DNA of 64,000 nt, from positions 1 through 64,000 of the forward strand of contig NZ_JABWRP020000007.1 in the NCBI RefSeq assembly GCF_014269035.2. Reading direction: 5' to 3'. Under the pieces are notes generated by a model, which was not told where the DNA came from, did no database searches, and saw nothing but the letters and a program-made list of their open reading frames with translations. The stretch comes from Pseudomonas vlassakiae (GTDB lineage Bacteria; Pseudomonadota; Gammaproteobacteria; Pseudomonadales; Pseudomonadaceae). The position numbers and the translations under genes are program-made. How positions within the stretch are numbered: position 1 is the first letter of the stretch; each line of letters opens with the position of its first letter. Of the stretch, positions 17,815 to 28,016 are shown piece by piece.

Positions 17815-18377
17815 GCGTGCCCCACGGCCGGGTCACGGCGCCATTCCAGCCAGCCGCGTACCGCGATCAGGGTCAGTACGGCAAACAAACCCGCCGTGAA
17901 GTACAGCTGCTGGTGCAGGTACTGGCCGACATAGACCACGTCCACCACGATCCACAGCGGCCAGCACTGCAGGCGCTTCTGTGCCATCCACAGTTGCGCA
18001 ACCAGGCTGAAGCCGGTCAGCGTGGCATCCAGCCAGGGCAGGGCGGCATCGGTCCAGCTGGCCATCGCCGCACCGAGGGCCACGCTCAGCAGCAGCCCTG
18101 CCAGCAACCCGCCGAACAACGCCCGGGTTGGCAGGCGCGAGACCTGGCGAGCGTCCTCGACCCGGTCCGGGCGCTTCCATTGCCACCAGCCATACAGCTG
18201 CAGCACGGCGTAGGCCAGCTGCAGCAGCATGCCCGAGTACAGCTTCACTTCGTAGAACAACCCGCCATAGATCAGCACCATGACCAGGCCGATCGGCCAG
18301 CACCAGGCATTCTGTTTGACGGTGAGCCACACGGCGGTGACGCCGAGCACGGCGGCGAGGAGTTCGAGGCCGGACAT
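17811..18377 (-). CDS. pnuC: Nicotinamide riboside transporter PnuC
   Basis: A 188-residue inner-membrane protein with about seven hydrophobic segments and PnuC hallmarks: QNAWCWPIG near residue 25, the YGWWQWKRP motif, and LQCWPLWIVVDVVYVGQY near the end. It imports nicotinamide riboside by facilitated diffusion, trapped by the kinase encoded immediately downstream. The ATG at 18377 begins the first membrane segment; an upstream in-frame start would add 22 residues lacking family character. Confidence 0.93.
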   Translation of the reverse strand: MSGLELLAAVLGVTAVWLTVKQNAWCWPIGLVMVLIYGGLFYEVKLYSGMLLQLAYAVLQLYGWWQWKRPDRVEDARQVSRLPTRALFGGLLAGLLLSVALGAAMASWTDAALPWLDATLTGFSLVAQLWMAQKRLQCWPLWIVVDVVYVGQYLHQQLYFTAGLFAVLTLIAVRGWLEWRRDPAVGHA

Positions 18378-18450
18378 CGGCGATCCCAGGTTGGCAAAGG
18401 GCGCCGATTGTAGCGTGTGCAGGGCAGGAGGTGTAGCGCACAACCCGCGG

Positions 18451-18469
18451 CGGCCCGCCTGGCGGGCCG
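18451..18469 (-). terminator. GC-rich hairpin after the chemoreceptor gene
   Basis: CGGCCCGCC and GGCGGGCCG pair perfectly around a single base, 16 bases past the chemoreceptor stop in the direction of transcription. No U-run follows, so termination is likely but not assured. Confidence 0.5.
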
Positions 18470-18484
18470 GTGATCACGCCCGGT

Positions 18485-20119
18485 TCAGACGCGGAATTGG
18501 CGCAATAGTTGTTCAAGCTCCTCGCTCAGCTGCCCAAGAGCCATGCCGGCGTCGCTGGACTGGCGCGCGGCATCGGCGGTCTGCTGGGACAAGCTGGCGG
18601 TGTCCAGCACATTGCGGTTGATCTCCTCGACCACCTGCGACTGCTGCAAGGTGGCACTGGCGATCGACGCATTGAGTGCCGTGAGGTTATGCAGCGCCTG
18701 GCTGATGGCAACGAGGCTGGTGCCGGCCTCGCGGGCCTGGTGCACGGTCTGGCGCGAGGCCTCGCTGCTGGTATCGATGGCTTTGACCGCGGCATCGGAT
18801 TGGCCTTGCAAGTGCTCGATCATGGTGTGGATTTCGGCCGTCGATTGCGCGGTACGTTGCGCCAGCAGGCGGACCTCGTCGGCAACCACGGCAAAGCCAC
18901 GGCCCTGCTCGCCAGCGCGAGCGGCTTCGATGGCAGCATTGAGGGCCAGCAGGTTGGTCTGTTCGGCGATAGCGCGGATCACTTCCAGCACCCCGCCGAT
19001 CTTCGTGCTGTGCCCGGCCAGCTCCCGGATCACCTGCACGGCCTGTTCGATGGTCACCGAGAGGCGGTCGATCTGCTGCAGGCTGCCGTGAATGGCCTGC
19101 TGGCCGTGTTCCACCTGCTGCTGCGCGGCGCGCATCTCAGCGGCGGCCTGTTCGGCGGTCTTGGCCACGTCCTGCACGGCATAGGTGACTTCGTTGACCG
19201 CCGTCGCCACCTGGTCCATCTGCAGGGACTGCTGGGCGCTGTGCTGCTGAGCAGCGCCAGCGTTGTCGCCCACATGCCCGGCCGACTGCGCCAGGGCATG
19301 GGCGGCACCCTGAAGCTGGCCGACGACCCCTTGCAGTTTGCCGTTGAACTGGTTGAAGTGCTGGCCCAGGTGGGTGATCTCGTCGTGGCCGTGGGTGTCC
19401 AGGCGGCGGGTCAGGTCGCTTTCGCCGCTGGCGATGTTGCCCATCGCCTGCACCGCTTCCTGGAGGGGGCGGGCAATGCTGCGGGCAATCAGCATGACCA
19501 CCAGGGCCATCAGCACGGCGATGGCCAGGCCGACCAATGAGGCATCACGCAACTGGCGGGCGAATTCGGCTTGCACATCGTCGACGTAGACGCCGGAACC
19601 GATGATCCAGCCCCAAGGCTCGAACAGCTGGATATAGGAGGTCTTGGCCACCGGCTCGCTGGCGCCCGGCTTGGGCCAGCGATAGTCGACCGGGCCGGCG
19701 CCCTGGCTGCGGGCGAGGGCCACCATCTCGTTGAACACGGCGAAGCCGTCCGGGTCGCGAATGGCGGAGAGGTCCTGGCCATCGAGCTTGGGGTTGGCAG
19801 GATGCATGATCATCTTCGGCCCCAGGTCGTTGATCCAGAAATAGTCGTTCTGGTCGTAGCGCAGCGCCCGCACCACTTGCAGGGCTTGCTGCTGCGCCGC
19901 CTCGCGGCTGAGCGTCCCGGCGGCTTCCAGGCCCTGGTAATAGGCCAGTACGCCAGCGGCGGTCTGCACCACGTGGCGGGTTTTTTCCGCCTTGGCCTGG
20001 TACAGATCGCCATGGATCTGGCGCAGCATCAGCAGGCCGAGCATCACCAGCATGCCCACCGCAACCACCAGAATCAGCCATAACCGACGGCTGATCGACA
20101 TCGACCGCAATGCCTTCAT
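18485..20119 (-). CDS. mcpP: sCache methyl-accepting chemotaxis protein (McpP-like)
   Basis: A 544-residue chemoreceptor. Membrane segment 1 spans about residues 11-33; a periplasmic single-Cache domain follows (about 35-185) with [13 protein letters not shown] and [13 protein letters not shown]; membrane segment 2 is near 190-212; then HAMP, and a signalling domain with the tip [20 protein letters not shown]. No CheR-tethering pentapeptide is present at the C-terminus. Domain type and the neighbouring uppP match P. putida McpP, which senses acetate, pyruvate, propionate and lactate. The symbol is given on that basis. The ATG at 20119 follows an AGGAGAGG ribosome-binding site. Confidence 0.87.
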   Translation of the reverse strand: MKALRSMSISRRLWLILVVAVGMLVMLGLLMLRQIHGDLYQAKAEKTRHVVQTAAGVLAYYQGLEAAGTLSREAAQQQALQVVRALRYDQNDYFWINDLGPKMIMHPANPKLDGQDLSAIRDPDGFAVFNEMVALARSQGAGPVDYRWPKPGASEPVAKTSYIQLFEPWGWIIGSGVYVDDVQAEFARQLRDASLVGLAIAVLMALVVMLIARSIARPLQEAVQAMGNIASGESDLTRRLDTHGHDEITHLGQHFNQFNGKLQGVVGQLQGAAHALAQSAGHVGDNAGAAQQHSAQQSLQMDQVATAVNEVTYAVQDVAKTAEQAAAEMRAAQQQVEHGQQAIHGSLQQIDRLSVTIEQAVQVIRELAGHSTKIGGVLEVIRAIAEQTNLLALNAAIEAARAGEQGRGFAVVADEVRLLAQRTAQSTAEIHTMIEHLQGQSDAAVKAIDTSSEASRQTVHQAREAGTSLVAISQALHNLTALNASIASATLQQSQVVEEINRNVLDTASLSQQTADAARQSSDAGMALGQLSEELEQLLRQFRV

Positions 20120-20415
20120 CGAATCCTCTCCTGCATTGTTCTTTTTATTCAGGTGCATCCAAGCATGCTTTGCAGATGGCAGGCACTCGACTAATGGCTA
20201 AGTGCTACTTATTGGCTACTCTGCCACAGGCCGAGCGCGCGTTTGCCTTGCCGCTTTGATAGGATCTCGGCCGGGCAAGATGAAACCTTTAGCCAAGGTG
20301 AACTTTTCCACTGGCGTAGGTCCCAGAAGGCGCTGTAAAAAGGCCGCGCCGCGTGCGGCAATCACAAGCAAATCAAAAATAAGGGGCCTGCAAGCAGCAG
20401 TGCTTCATCGGGGGA

Positions 20416-21249
20416 ATGATGGATTTTTGGACTGCCTTCCAGGCAATCATCTTAGGCGTGGTCGAGGGGCTCACGGAGTTTCTGCCGATTTCCAGCACCG
20501 GTCACCAGATCATCGTCGCCGACCTGATCGGGTTTGGTGGCGAACGGGCCATGGCGTTCAACATCATTATTCAGTTGGCAGCGATCCTGGCGGTCGTGTG
20601 GGAGTTCCGCAGCAAGATTCTCGAAGTGGTGTTCGGCCTGGCCAACCAGCCGAAGGCTCGGCGCTTCACCGGTAACCTGCTGCTGGCGTTCATGCCGGCG
20701 GTGGTGTTGGGCGTACTGTTCGCCGACCTGATTCATGAATACCTGTTCAACCCGATCACCGTGGCGACGGCGCTGGTGATCGGTGGCGTGATCATGCTCT
20801 GGGCCGAGCGTCGCCAGCACACCGTAGCGGTCGACCATGTTGACGACATGCGCTGGACCCACGCCTTGAAGATTGGCTTCGTGCAGTGCCTGGCGATGAT
20901 CCCGGGTACCTCGCGCTCGGGTTCCACCATCATCGGCGGCCTGTTGTTTGGCCTGTCGCGCAAGGCAGCCACCGAATTCTCGTTCTTCCTGGCAATGCCG
21001 ACCATGGTCGGCGCAGCGGTGTATTCGGGCTACAAGTACCGCCACCTGTTCGAACCCAGCGACCTGCCGGTTTTCGCCATCGGTTTCGTGACCTCGTTCA
21101 TCTTCGCCATGATTGCTGTGCGGGCGCTGCTGAAGTTCATCGCCAACCACAGCTACGCGGCCTTTGCCTGGTACCGCATCGTCTTTGGCCTGCTGATCCT
21201 GGCGACCTGGCAGTTCGGCTGGGTCGACTGGGCGACGGCGCACAGCTGA
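20416..21249 (+). CDS. uppP: Undecaprenyl-diphosphatase UppP (BacA)
   Basis: A 277-residue integral membrane enzyme that dephosphorylates undecaprenyl diphosphate to recycle the lipid carrier of peptidoglycan and O-antigen synthesis. Both catalytic signatures are present: [14 protein letters not shown] (about 15-28) and [10 protein letters not shown] (about 167-176). About eight membrane segments. Two adjacent ATGs (20416, 20419) follow GGGGG; either may be used. The 296-base gap upstream, divergent from the chemoreceptor, shows no gene or clear element. Confidence 0.96.
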   Translation: MMDFWTAFQAIILGVVEGLTEFLPISSTGHQIIVADLIGFGGERAMAFNIIIQLAAILAVVWEFRSKILEVVFGLANQPKARRFTGNLLLAFMPAVVLGVLFADLIHEYLFNPITVATALVIGGVIMLWAERRQHTVAVDHVDDMRWTHALKIGFVQCLAMIPGTSRSGSTIIGGLLFGLSRKAATEFSFFLAMPTMVGAAVYSGYKYRHLFEPSDLPVFAIGFVTSFIFAMIAVRALLKFIANHSYAAFAWYRIVFGLLILATWQFGWVDWATAHS

Positions 21250-21250
21250 C

Positions 21251-21679
21251 ATGGCGCGGGCACCGCACACGGCGCCACGCGGCGCTGGACACACGCAGAG
21301 CGTGCGCAATGCGCGCATCAAGGGGTTGCTGCTGGCCGTGCTGTGCCTGCTGCCAGGGCTTGGCGCGGCGAAGATGGGCTGGAACGGGCAGAACTGGGTA
21401 CCCCTGGCGATGTACCCGCTGGTCAGCCTGATCAGCCTGCTGTTGTACTGGCAGGACAAGCGCCAGGCCCAGGGCGATGCCTGGCGCACACCAGAAAAGG
21501 TCCTGCATGCCAGCGAATTGCTGGGGGGCTGGCCCGGCGCACTGGTCGCTCAGCAACTGTTCCGACACAAGACGCGCAAATGGTCCTACCAGCTGGTGTG
21601 CTGGGGCATCGTGCTGCTGCACCAGGTGTTCTGGCTCGACTACCTGTTCCTCGGCAGCCGTTTCCTGCCTTTCAACTGA
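21251..21679 (+). CDS. DUF1294 membrane protein
   Basis: A 142-residue protein with a basic N-terminus and about four hydrophobic segments. The motif YWQDKRQAQGDAWRTPEK followed by LHASELLGGWPGALVAQQ is typical of DUF1294, a family without known function; some members carry an extra cold-shock domain, absent here. It starts 1 base after uppP and is probably co-transcribed. Its stop abuts that of the convergent gene at 21680. Confidence 0.85.
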   Translation: MARAPHTAPRGAGHTQSVRNARIKGLLLAVLCLLPGLGAAKMGWNGQNWVPLAMYPLVSLISLLLYWQDKRQAQGDAWRTPEKVLHASELLGGWPGALVAQQLFRHKTRKWSYQLVCWGIVLLHQVFWLDYLFLGSRFLPFN

Positions 21680-22039
21680 TCAGCCCAGCAGGCCTGCCTG
21701 CAAACGTCTTGGCAGCCGACGCACCACCAGTTGGTGCGAGCGCTGGAGCAAGTCGCACAGTTCTTCACGGCCCATCGGGTAGGGTGGTGCCATGCTGATC
21801 CATTTCGCCCGTGCCAGATAGGGTGCGGGCCGCACACCCGGCCGGTCGCAATAGCCCAGGAACAACTCATCGGCCACCTTGAACGACAACCCGGCGCCAG
21901 CCAGGTCGAGCACCGCGAACATCTTGTTGCCGGCTACGGAAAACACCCGGACGCCGCCCCATTTGTAGTCTTCCCGCGCACCCGGCAGGCTCAGGCAGAA
22001 CGCCGCCACCTGGTCTTCGCTGATCGTCTGCCTAGACAT
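21680..22039 (-). CDS. MmcQ/YjbR-family protein
   Basis: A 119-residue protein of the MmcQ/YjbR double-wing fold family, whose biochemical role is unclear though DNA binding has been proposed. Recognisable features are FCLSLPGAREDYKWGG at the N-terminus and the central KMFAVLDLAGAGLSFKV. The ATG at 22039 has GGGGAG upstream; an in-frame ATG 12 bases earlier lacks a site. It overlaps the LysR-type regulator gene by 8 bases, so the two are probably one unit. Confidence 0.85.
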   Translation of the reverse strand: MSRQTISEDQVAAFCLSLPGAREDYKWGGVRVFSVAGNKMFAVLDLAGAGLSFKVADELFLGYCDRPGVRPAPYLARAKWISMAPPYPMGREELCDLLQRSHQLVVRRLPRRLQAGLLG

Positions 22040-22934
22040 AACGCTCCCCACACGCCTCGAACGACGCCGCCAGGTGGTCTATCCATGCCCGCACGGCCGG
22101 TAACAAGCCACGCCGATGAGGGTAGACCGCCTGCAGGTAGCCGCCAGGCAAAGACCAGTCCGGCAGCAGCTTCACCAACTCGCCACGTTCCAGCTCCTCT
22201 TCGCAGAACATGCTGGGCAGAGCGGTAAAGCCCAGCCCGGCGCGCACGGCAGCGTTACGCACGACAAAATCGTCAATCGCCAGGCGTGGCTCCAGGGCGA
22301 TTTCCTGTTGCCGGCCATTGGGCCCGAACAAGCGAAAGTGCACCAGCCGATCGGCTTCGGCGGCTCCCAGCACGGGCAAGGTGGCCAACTCGGCGGGCTC
22401 GCGCAGGTGCTCGGCAAAGCCCGGCGCTGCCACCAGTTGCATTTGCGCCTGGCGCAGCCGGCGAGTGACCAGGGCCGGGTCCTCGTCGCCCAGGTCGCGC
22501 ACGCGCAGGGCCACGTCGATGCCTTCGGAAATCAGGTCGACCCGGCGGTTGAGCAAGACCATGTCCAGTTGCACCTGTGGATACTGCTCGAGAAAGCGGC
22601 TGATGATGTCCGGCAGAAAGGCATGGGCCAAGGCCACCGGGCACGACACACGCAGCCGCCCGCGCGGCTCGCTGCTCATGCTCGCCACCACCTCTTCGGC
22701 AGCCTCGGCCTCCAGCAGCATGGCCTGGCAGTGGTGCAAGTAGCGTTCACCCACGGCAGTGAGTTTGAGCTGGCGCGTGGTGCGCTGCAGCAAGCGGGTG
22801 CCGAGGCGTTCCTCCAGTTCGGCGATGCGCCGCGACAGGCGCGACTTGGGGATGCCCAGCTGGCGACCGGCGGCAGCAAAACCACCGGCTTCGACCACCT
22901 GGGCAAAATAGAAGAGGTCATTGAGGTCTTGCAT
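22032..22934 (-). CDS. LysR-family transcriptional regulator
   Basis: A 300-residue LysR regulator: N-terminal winged helix-turn-helix (about 1-60, with AGGFAAAGRQLGIPKSRLSRRI) and a two-subdomain effector-binding region. The N-terminus resembles regulators of quinone- or oxidoreductase-type genes. It is divergent from the azoreductase gene across 133 bases, the classic layout for a LysR regulator and its target. Effector unknown. Confidence 0.93.
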   Translation of the reverse strand: MQDLNDLFYFAQVVEAGGFAAAGRQLGIPKSRLSRRIAELEERLGTRLLQRTTRQLKLTAVGERYLHHCQAMLLEAEAAEEVVASMSSEPRGRLRVSCPVALAHAFLPDIISRFLEQYPQVQLDMVLLNRRVDLISEGIDVALRVRDLGDEDPALVTRRLRQAQMQLVAAPGFAEHLREPAELATLPVLGAAEADRLVHFRLFGPNGRQQEIALEPRLAIDDFVVRNAAVRAGLGFTALPSMFCEEELERGELVKLLPDWSLPGGYLQAVYPHRRGLLPAVRAWIDHLAASFEACGERYV

Positions 22935-23067
22935 GGTACCGGCTCACTGTTCTACCTGTGGGACAAACTAACGCATTTTTAGCGACTTTTCAGCTATTCG
23001 TCGTCCCGGTAGGATTCTTTCCATCGTGATCGCCCACCGCTGCGGTCTTCACTCACAGGAGAGTCCC

Positions 23068-23679
23068 ATGAAACTGTTGCATATCGATTCGAGCATCCTG
23101 GGCGACAATTCCGCCTCTCGCCAACTGAGCCGCGAAGTTGTCGAAGCCTGGAAAGCTGCAGACCCAAGCATCGAAGTGGTCTACCGTGACCTGGCCGCCG
23201 ACGCCATCGCCCATTTCTCGTCCGCCACCCTGATGGCGGCCGGTACCCCGGAAGAAGCCCGTGACGCCGCGCAGGCCTTCGAGGCCAAGCTGAGCGCCGA
23301 AACCCTGGAAGAATTCCTTGCGGCCGACGCCGTGGTAATTGGCGCGCCGATGTACAACTTCAGTGTGCCGACCCAGCTCAAGGCCTGGATCGACCGTGTG
23401 GCCGTAGCGGGCAAGACCTTCCGTTACACCGAAGCCGGCCCGGAAGGCCTGTGCGGCAACAAGAAAGTGGTGCTGGTCTCCACCGCGGGTGGCCTGCACG
23501 CTGGCCAGCCGACCGGCGTCGGCCATGAAGATTTCCTGAAGGTGTTCCTCGGCTTCATCGGCATCACCGACCTCGAAGTCGTCCGCGCCCACGGCCTGGC
23601 CTATGGCCCGGAGCACCGTACCCAGGCCATCGACGCCGCCCAGGCGCAGATTGCCAACGAGCTGTTCGCCGCAGCCTGA
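23068..23679 (+). CDS. azoR: FMN-dependent NADH-azoreductase
   Basis: A 203-residue flavodoxin-like protein of the AzoR family, which reduces azo dyes and quinones with NADH and FMN. Motifs: [20 protein letters not shown] at the start (phosphate loop), [20 protein letters not shown] in the middle (flavin contact), and [10 protein letters not shown]. The ATG at 23068 follows ACAGGAGAG. It is probably controlled by the divergent LysR regulator and ends in a strong terminator, so it is monocistronic. Confidence 0.95.
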   Translation: MKLLHIDSSILGDNSASRQLSREVVEAWKAADPSIEVVYRDLAADAIAHFSSATLMAAGTPEEARDAAQAFEAKLSAETLEEFLAADAVVIGAPMYNFSVPTQLKAWIDRVAVAGKTFRYTEAGPEGLCGNKKVVLVSTAGGLHAGQPTGVGHEDFLKVFLGFIGITDLEVVRAHGLAYGPEHRTQAIDAAQAQIANELFAAA

Positions 23680-23697
23680 TCCTCTGGCGACAGACAA

Positions 23698-23733
23698 GCC
23701 GGCTGGCGCTCCATGCGCCAGTCGGCTTTTTTT
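23698..23733 (+). terminator. Rho-independent terminator after azoR
   Basis: A 12-bp stem, GCCGGCTGGCGC against GCGCCAGTCGGC with one G-T type mismatch and a 5-base loop, is followed by seven Ts. It is the clearest intrinsic terminator in the window. Confidence 0.93.
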
Positions 23734-23812
23734 CATCCAGTTTTCATGTGCCGCTGGCCGTGCCGGTTCTATGCTGACGCTATCCTGGTGCCTGCTGCGC
23801 GATAGCCGACCG

Positions 23813-24847
23813 ATGAACACTCCCCGCTGTTTGCTGGCATTGCTGCTCGGTGGCCTGTTGAGCCAAGCCGAGGCCTCCCCTTGGGTTGCCGGTTTGCACC
23901 ACATGACCCTGGATGACCCGGTCGATGCCCGGCCGATGCAGGCCTTGGCGTTCTATCCATCCCAGGGAACGCCGCGTAACATCCGCATCGACGGTTACCC
24001 CATCGACGTCGCTGAAGAGGCCCCGGTCGCCCTTGGGCAGTTTCCGTTGCTGGTGCTGTCCCACGGCAACACTGGCAGCCCGCTGGCACTGCATTACCTG
24101 GCCACGTCCCTGGCCCGGCAGGGCTTCGTTGTGGTGGCGGTCGTACACCCGGGCGACAACGCCCGCGACCACAGCCGCCTCGGCACGCTGAGCAATCTTT
24201 ATGGTCGGCCCCTGCAGATCAGCGAGGCCATCACCTCGGCCCGTGAAGACGCGTTGCTCGGCCCTTACCTCAATGATGGCAAGGTCGGCGTTATCGGCTA
24301 CTCGGCTGGCGGTGAAACCGCGTTGATCCTGTCTGGCGCCCAGCCCGACCTGGATCGCCTGCGCCGCTATTGCCTGGAGCGCCCCGGTGATGCCGATGCC
24401 TGCAAGACCCATGGCGTGCTGATTGCCGACCGCAGCGAGCTGGCGCCCAAGGCCGACCCCCGGGTAGGTGCGGTGATGCTGATGGCACCGCTGAGCCTGC
24501 TGTTCGGCCGCCATGCCCTGGCTGCTGTGAAGGTGCCTGCGCTGATCTACAGCGGCGACAGCGACCAGTTGGTGGCGGTGGACCGCAATGCCGAAGAACT
24601 GGCGCGCAAACTACCGATCACCCCTGATTACCGTTTGCTGGAGGGGGCCGGGCACTTCGTGTTCATGGCCCGCTGCGACGAGGAGCAGCATGCGCGCATG
24701 CCGGTGCTGTGCAAGGACGCCGAGGGTGTCGACCGGCGCCACATCCACCATTCACTGCAGCGCGACACGGCCGCGTTCTTCACCCAGGCCCTGGGTGCAC
24801 CGGAGCCGGCCGAGCGTTCAGCCGCGGCGGCTGCGCCGCGCCAGTAG
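23813..24847 (+). CDS. Secreted dienelactone-hydrolase-like alpha/beta hydrolase
   Basis: A 344-residue predicted secreted hydrolase (COG4188-like). A signal peptide (about 1-20) precedes an alpha/beta hydrolase fold: oxyanion region VLSHGNTGSP, nucleophile elbow GYSAGGE (Ser near residue 166), Asp in YSGDSDQLV, and His in EGAGHFVF. The family hydrolyses esters or lactones; the substrate is unknown. The ATG at 23813 begins the signal peptide. The last 30 bases overlap the 3' end of the convergent MFS gene. Confidence 0.83.
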   Translation: MNTPRCLLALLLGGLLSQAEASPWVAGLHHMTLDDPVDARPMQALAFYPSQGTPRNIRIDGYPIDVAEEAPVALGQFPLLVLSHGNTGSPLALHYLATSLARQGFVVVAVVHPGDNARDHSRLGTLSNLYGRPLQISEAITSAREDALLGPYLNDGKVGVIGYSAGGETALILSGAQPDLDRLRRYCLERPGDADACKTHGVLIADRSELAPKADPRVGAVMLMAPLSLLFGRHALAAVKVPALIYSGDSDQLVAVDRNAEELARKLPITPDYRLLEGAGHFVFMARCDEEQHARMPVLCKDAEGVDRRHIHHSLQRDTAAFFTQALGAPEPAERSAAAAAPRQ

Positions 24848-26011
24848 CAGTGTCAGGCCGACGCCGGCCAAGGCCAGCAGGGCTGCGACGCAGAAGATCC
24901 AGGCATACCCCAGGTGCACGGCCACCGCGCCCATCAACGGGCCGGCGATGGCCAGTGCCATGTCGAAGAACACAGCATAGGCCCCCAGCCCGGCGCCCCG
25001 GCTGCTGCTTGGCACGTGCTTGATGGCTTCGACGCCCAGTGCCGGATACACCAGCGACAGACCGAAGCCGGTCAGGCCGGCACCGACCATTGCCCAGGGC
25101 GGCGAGGGGGCCAGCCACAGCAGGCTCAGGCCGATCACTTCGGTGGCCATGCAGGCCATGGCCACGTTGTAGCCGCCGAAGCGGTTGACTGCATTGACGA
25201 ACAACAGCCGAGAAATGATGAAGCACACGCCGAAGGCGCTCAGGCACCAGGCGGCGCCAACCCAGCCGCGTTCCAGGTAATAAAGGGTGACGAAGGTGGT
25301 CAGTGTGCCATAGCCGATCGACGCCAGGGTCAGCCCCAGGCCGCAGGGCGCGACACGGCCAAAGGCCGACCAGAAGGGCAACCGTTCACCGCGCGTCACC
25401 ACCACGTCGGGGCGTTTGCGCAGCACCAGCAACGCCAGCAGCGCCAGTACCAGCAGGGCAGGCCCAAGCAGGCTGAAACCCAGGCCAGCGACTGCCAGCA
25501 CACCGACCGGCGCGCCGATGGCGATAGCCCCGTACGAGGCGATGCCATTCCACGAGATCACTCGCGCCGTGTGTTCCGGGCCGACGTGGCTGATGCCCCA
25601 ACTCAAGGTCGCGACGCCGATCAGCCCCTGGGCCAGCCCTAGCAGCACCCGGCCACCGAGCAGCAGGGCCAGGCTCAGTAGCGGCGCCTTCAACGACCAG
25701 GCCGAAAGCAGCGTCAGCACCCCGCAACCAGCGATGCCCAGCAAGCCATAGCCAATGGCCTTCTTACCCCCCAGGGTATCGGCCACGCGACCGGCAAAAG
25801 GGCGGCTGAGCAGGGTCGAGAGGTACTGCAGGCCGATGGTCACCCCGGCAACCACCGCGCCGAAGCCCAGCTGGTCGTGCACATAGCCGGGCAGCACCGC
25901 AATTGGCAGGCCGATGCAGAGGAAGGCAATGAAGGTATAGAAGACGATCGACAGGATCTGCAGGGTAATGCTGAAGGTACTGCTGGCGGGGGCGGGTTGT
26001 TGCGCGGTCAT
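24818..26011 (-). CDS. MFS transporter (YhhS/YfcJ-type)
   Basis: A 397-residue twelve-segment major facilitator. The loop-2 motif appears as GRVADTLGGKKAIG (about 75-88). Overall it resembles the YhhS/UPF0226 branch, proton-driven exporters with poorly known substrates. The ATG at 26011 is chosen; a GTG two codons upstream is possible. Its 3' end overlaps the convergent hydrolase gene by 30 bases, so the two genes constrain each other. Confidence 0.88.
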   Translation of the reverse strand: MTAQQPAPASSTFSITLQILSIVFYTFIAFLCIGLPIAVLPGYVHDQLGFGAVVAGVTIGLQYLSTLLSRPFAGRVADTLGGKKAIGYGLLGIAGCGVLTLLSAWSLKAPLLSLALLLGGRVLLGLAQGLIGVATLSWGISHVGPEHTARVISWNGIASYGAIAIGAPVGVLAVAGLGFSLLGPALLVLALLALLVLRKRPDVVVTRGERLPFWSAFGRVAPCGLGLTLASIGYGTLTTFVTLYYLERGWVGAAWCLSAFGVCFIISRLLFVNAVNRFGGYNVAMACMATEVIGLSLLWLAPSPPWAMVGAGLTGFGLSLVYPALGVEAIKHVPSSSRGAGLGAYAVFFDMALAIAGPLMGAVAVHLGYAWIFCVAALLALAGVGLTLLLARRSRRG

Positions 26012-26126
26012 GGGCACGTTCGCGGGCGGGCGGTTGGGCGTGCCCTAATCATGGCCGCTGCGCGAAGTAAATGAAAGCATGCTAACGAAATATTCGTCGG
26101 GGAGTGTCATCCAGTGACGTGGACAG

Positions 26127-26160
26127 CGGCCTCTTCGCGGGTAACCCCGCGAAGAGGCCG
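26127..26160. repeat. REP-type inverted repeat
   Basis: A perfect 15-bp inverted repeat (CGGCCTCTTCGCGGG and its complement around TAAC). The half-sequence matches the P. putida REP family type (GGCCTCTTCGCGGG). It lies 40 bases past the ybiT stop and may act as a bidirectional terminator or mRNA stabiliser. Related but degenerate sequence recurs at 37233-37269. Confidence 0.85.
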
Positions 26161-26199
26161 GCCCAGCCACTACAAGGTGATCAGGCCAGCCCAGCTACC

Positions 26200-27786
26200 T
26201 CAGACCACAACACCCTGGCTACGCAGGTAGTCGTCATAAGTCCCGCTGAAGTCCACTACACCATCCGGGCTCAGCTCGATGATACGCGTCGCCAGGGACG
26301 ACACGAATTCGCGGTCATGGCTGACGAACAGCAGGGTGCCCGGGTAGTTTTCCAGCGCCAGGTTCAGCGCTTCGATCGATTCCATGTCCAGGTGGTTGGT
26401 CGGTTCGTCCATCACCAGCACGTTCGGCTTCTGCAGGATCAGCTTGCCGAACAGCATGCGGCCTTGTTCACCACCTGAAATCACTTTCACCGACTTGAGG
26501 ATTTCGTCGTTGGAGAACAGCATGCGCCCCAGGGTGCCGCGGATCACCTGCTCGCCGCTGGTCCACTGGCCCATCCAGTCGAACAGGGTCATGTCCTCTT
26601 CGAAATCGTGGGCATGGTCTTGGGCGTAATAGCCCACCTCGGCGCTGTCGGTCCACTTGACCGAACCTGCATCCGGGGTCATCTCGCCGACCAGGGTGCG
26701 CAGCAGGGTGGTCTTGCCGATACCGTTGGGGCCAATGATCGCCACGCGCTCGCCCGCTTCGACGGTGATGTCGAAGTTCTTGAACAGCACCTTGTCATCG
26801 AAGGCTTTGGCCATCTTCTCGACGACTACCGCCTGGCGGTGCAGTTTCTTGTTCTGTTCGAAACGAATGAACGGGCTGACACGGCTCGAAGGCTTGACCT
26901 CGGCCAGCTGGATCTTGTCGATCTGCTTGGCACGCGAAGTCGCCTGCTTGGCTTTGGAGGCGTTGGCCGAGAAGCGACTGACGAAGGTCTGCAGTTCGGC
27001 GATCTGGGCTTTCTTCTTGGCGTTGTCCGCAAGCAACTGTTCGCGCGACTGGGTGGCGGCGGTCATGTACTCGTCGTAGTTGCCCGGGAACAGGCGCAGC
27101 TCACCGTAGTCCAGGTCGGCCATGTGCGTGCACACGCTGTTGAGGAAGTGCCGGTCGTGGGAAATGATGATCATGGTGCTGTTACGCGCCGTGAGAATGT
27201 TTTCCAGCCAGCGGATGGTGTTGATATCCAGGTGGTTGGTCGGTTCGTCCAGCAGCAGCACGTCCGGGTCCGAGAACAGTGCCTGGGCCAGCAGTACCCG
27301 CAGCTTCCAGCCCGGTGCCACTTCGCTCATCGGGCCAAAGTGCTGTTCCAGGGGAATACCCAGGCCGAGCAGCAGTTCACCGGCGCGGGATTCGGCGGTG
27401 TAGCCGTCCATTTCGGCGAATTCGGTTTCCAGCTCGGCGACGGCCATGCCGTCTTCCTCGGTCATTTCCGGCAGCGAGTAGATACGGTCGCGCTCGGCCT
27501 TGACCTTCCACAGCTGGCCGTGGCCCATGATCACGGTGTCGATCACGGTGAATTCTTCGTAGGCGAACTGGTCCTGGCGCAGTTTGCCCAGGCGGGTGTT
27601 CGGCTCGAGCATGACCTGGCCGCCGGACGGCTCCAGGTCGCCGCCGAGGATCTTCATGAAGGTGGACTTGCCGCAACCGTTGGCACCAATCAGGCCATAG
27701 CGGTTGCCGTTGTTGAATTTGACCGAAACGTTTTCGAACAGCGGCTTGGAGCCGAACTGCATGGTGATATTAGCGGTGGAGATCAA
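26200..27786 (-). CDS. ybiT: ABC-F ATPase YbiT
   Basis: A 528-residue ABC-F protein with two ATPase domains and no membrane segments; family members act on the ribosome. Walker A motifs are GANGCGKST (about 34) and GPNGIGKTT; the degenerate first signature is [17 protein letters not shown] and the second [12 protein letters not shown]; both Walker B regions read DEPTNHLD. A charged inter-domain linker lies around residues 245-305. The N-terminus [17 protein letters not shown] is diagnostic for YbiT. The start codon is TTG, with AGGT upstream, and no better start is available. Confidence 0.94.
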   Translation of the reverse strand: MISTANITMQFGSKPLFENVSVKFNNGNRYGLIGANGCGKSTFMKILGGDLEPSGGQVMLEPNTRLGKLRQDQFAYEEFTVIDTVIMGHGQLWKVKAERDRIYSLPEMTEEDGMAVAELETEFAEMDGYTAESRAGELLLGLGIPLEQHFGPMSEVAPGWKLRVLLAQALFSDPDVLLLDEPTNHLDINTIRWLENILTARNSTMIIISHDRHFLNSVCTHMADLDYGELRLFPGNYDEYMTAATQSREQLLADNAKKKAQIAELQTFVSRFSANASKAKQATSRAKQIDKIQLAEVKPSSRVSPFIRFEQNKKLHRQAVVVEKMAKAFDDKVLFKNFDITVEAGERVAIIGPNGIGKTTLLRTLVGEMTPDAGSVKWTDSAEVGYYAQDHAHDFEEDMTLFDWMGQWTSGEQVIRGTLGRMLFSNDEILKSVKVISGGEQGRMLFGKLILQKPNVLVMDEPTNHLDMESIEALNLALENYPGTLLFVSHDREFVSSLATRIIELSPDGVVDFSGTYDDYLRSQGVVV

Positions 27787-27806
27787 GGAGCTTACCTATC
27801 AATAAC

Positions 27807-28016
27807 TTACGTGGCTTCGTCGCAGCTACGGACCCATTCCGGACCACTCTGGAGCTTTGCAAGCTCCTGCCAGTCGTTGGACGAGTTGATCCAGCGCGCA
27901 TGAGTCGACAAGAGCATCTGCACGCCATGCCCGAGCTGTTGGGCGATAAATGCGGGGTTGGGACCAGACATTGAGCGCATTGTCGCATAGGTGCGGCGGC
28001 AGTTATACGGGGGGGC
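27807..28016 (-). pseudogene. C-terminal remnant of a phage-type tyrosine recombinase
   Basis: This frame encodes about 70 residues matching the end of phage integrases: YNCRRTYATM, NPAFIAQQLGHGVQ, LLSTHARWINSSNDW, then ELAKL. In active enzymes the motif is STYARW, with Tyr as the DNA-cleaving nucleophile; here the codon at 27900-27902 gives His. The N-terminal and core domains are missing. Upstream of about 28016 the similarity stops, with no start codon or domain, so the fragment is a scar of a lost prophage or island. It sits between ybiT and a run of small orphan genes. Confidence 0.8.

Noticed and set aside
20120..20415. Possible FliA (sigma-28) promoter before the chemoreceptor
   Set aside because: GCCAATAA resembles the -10 element but no TAAA -35 box is found at the right distance.
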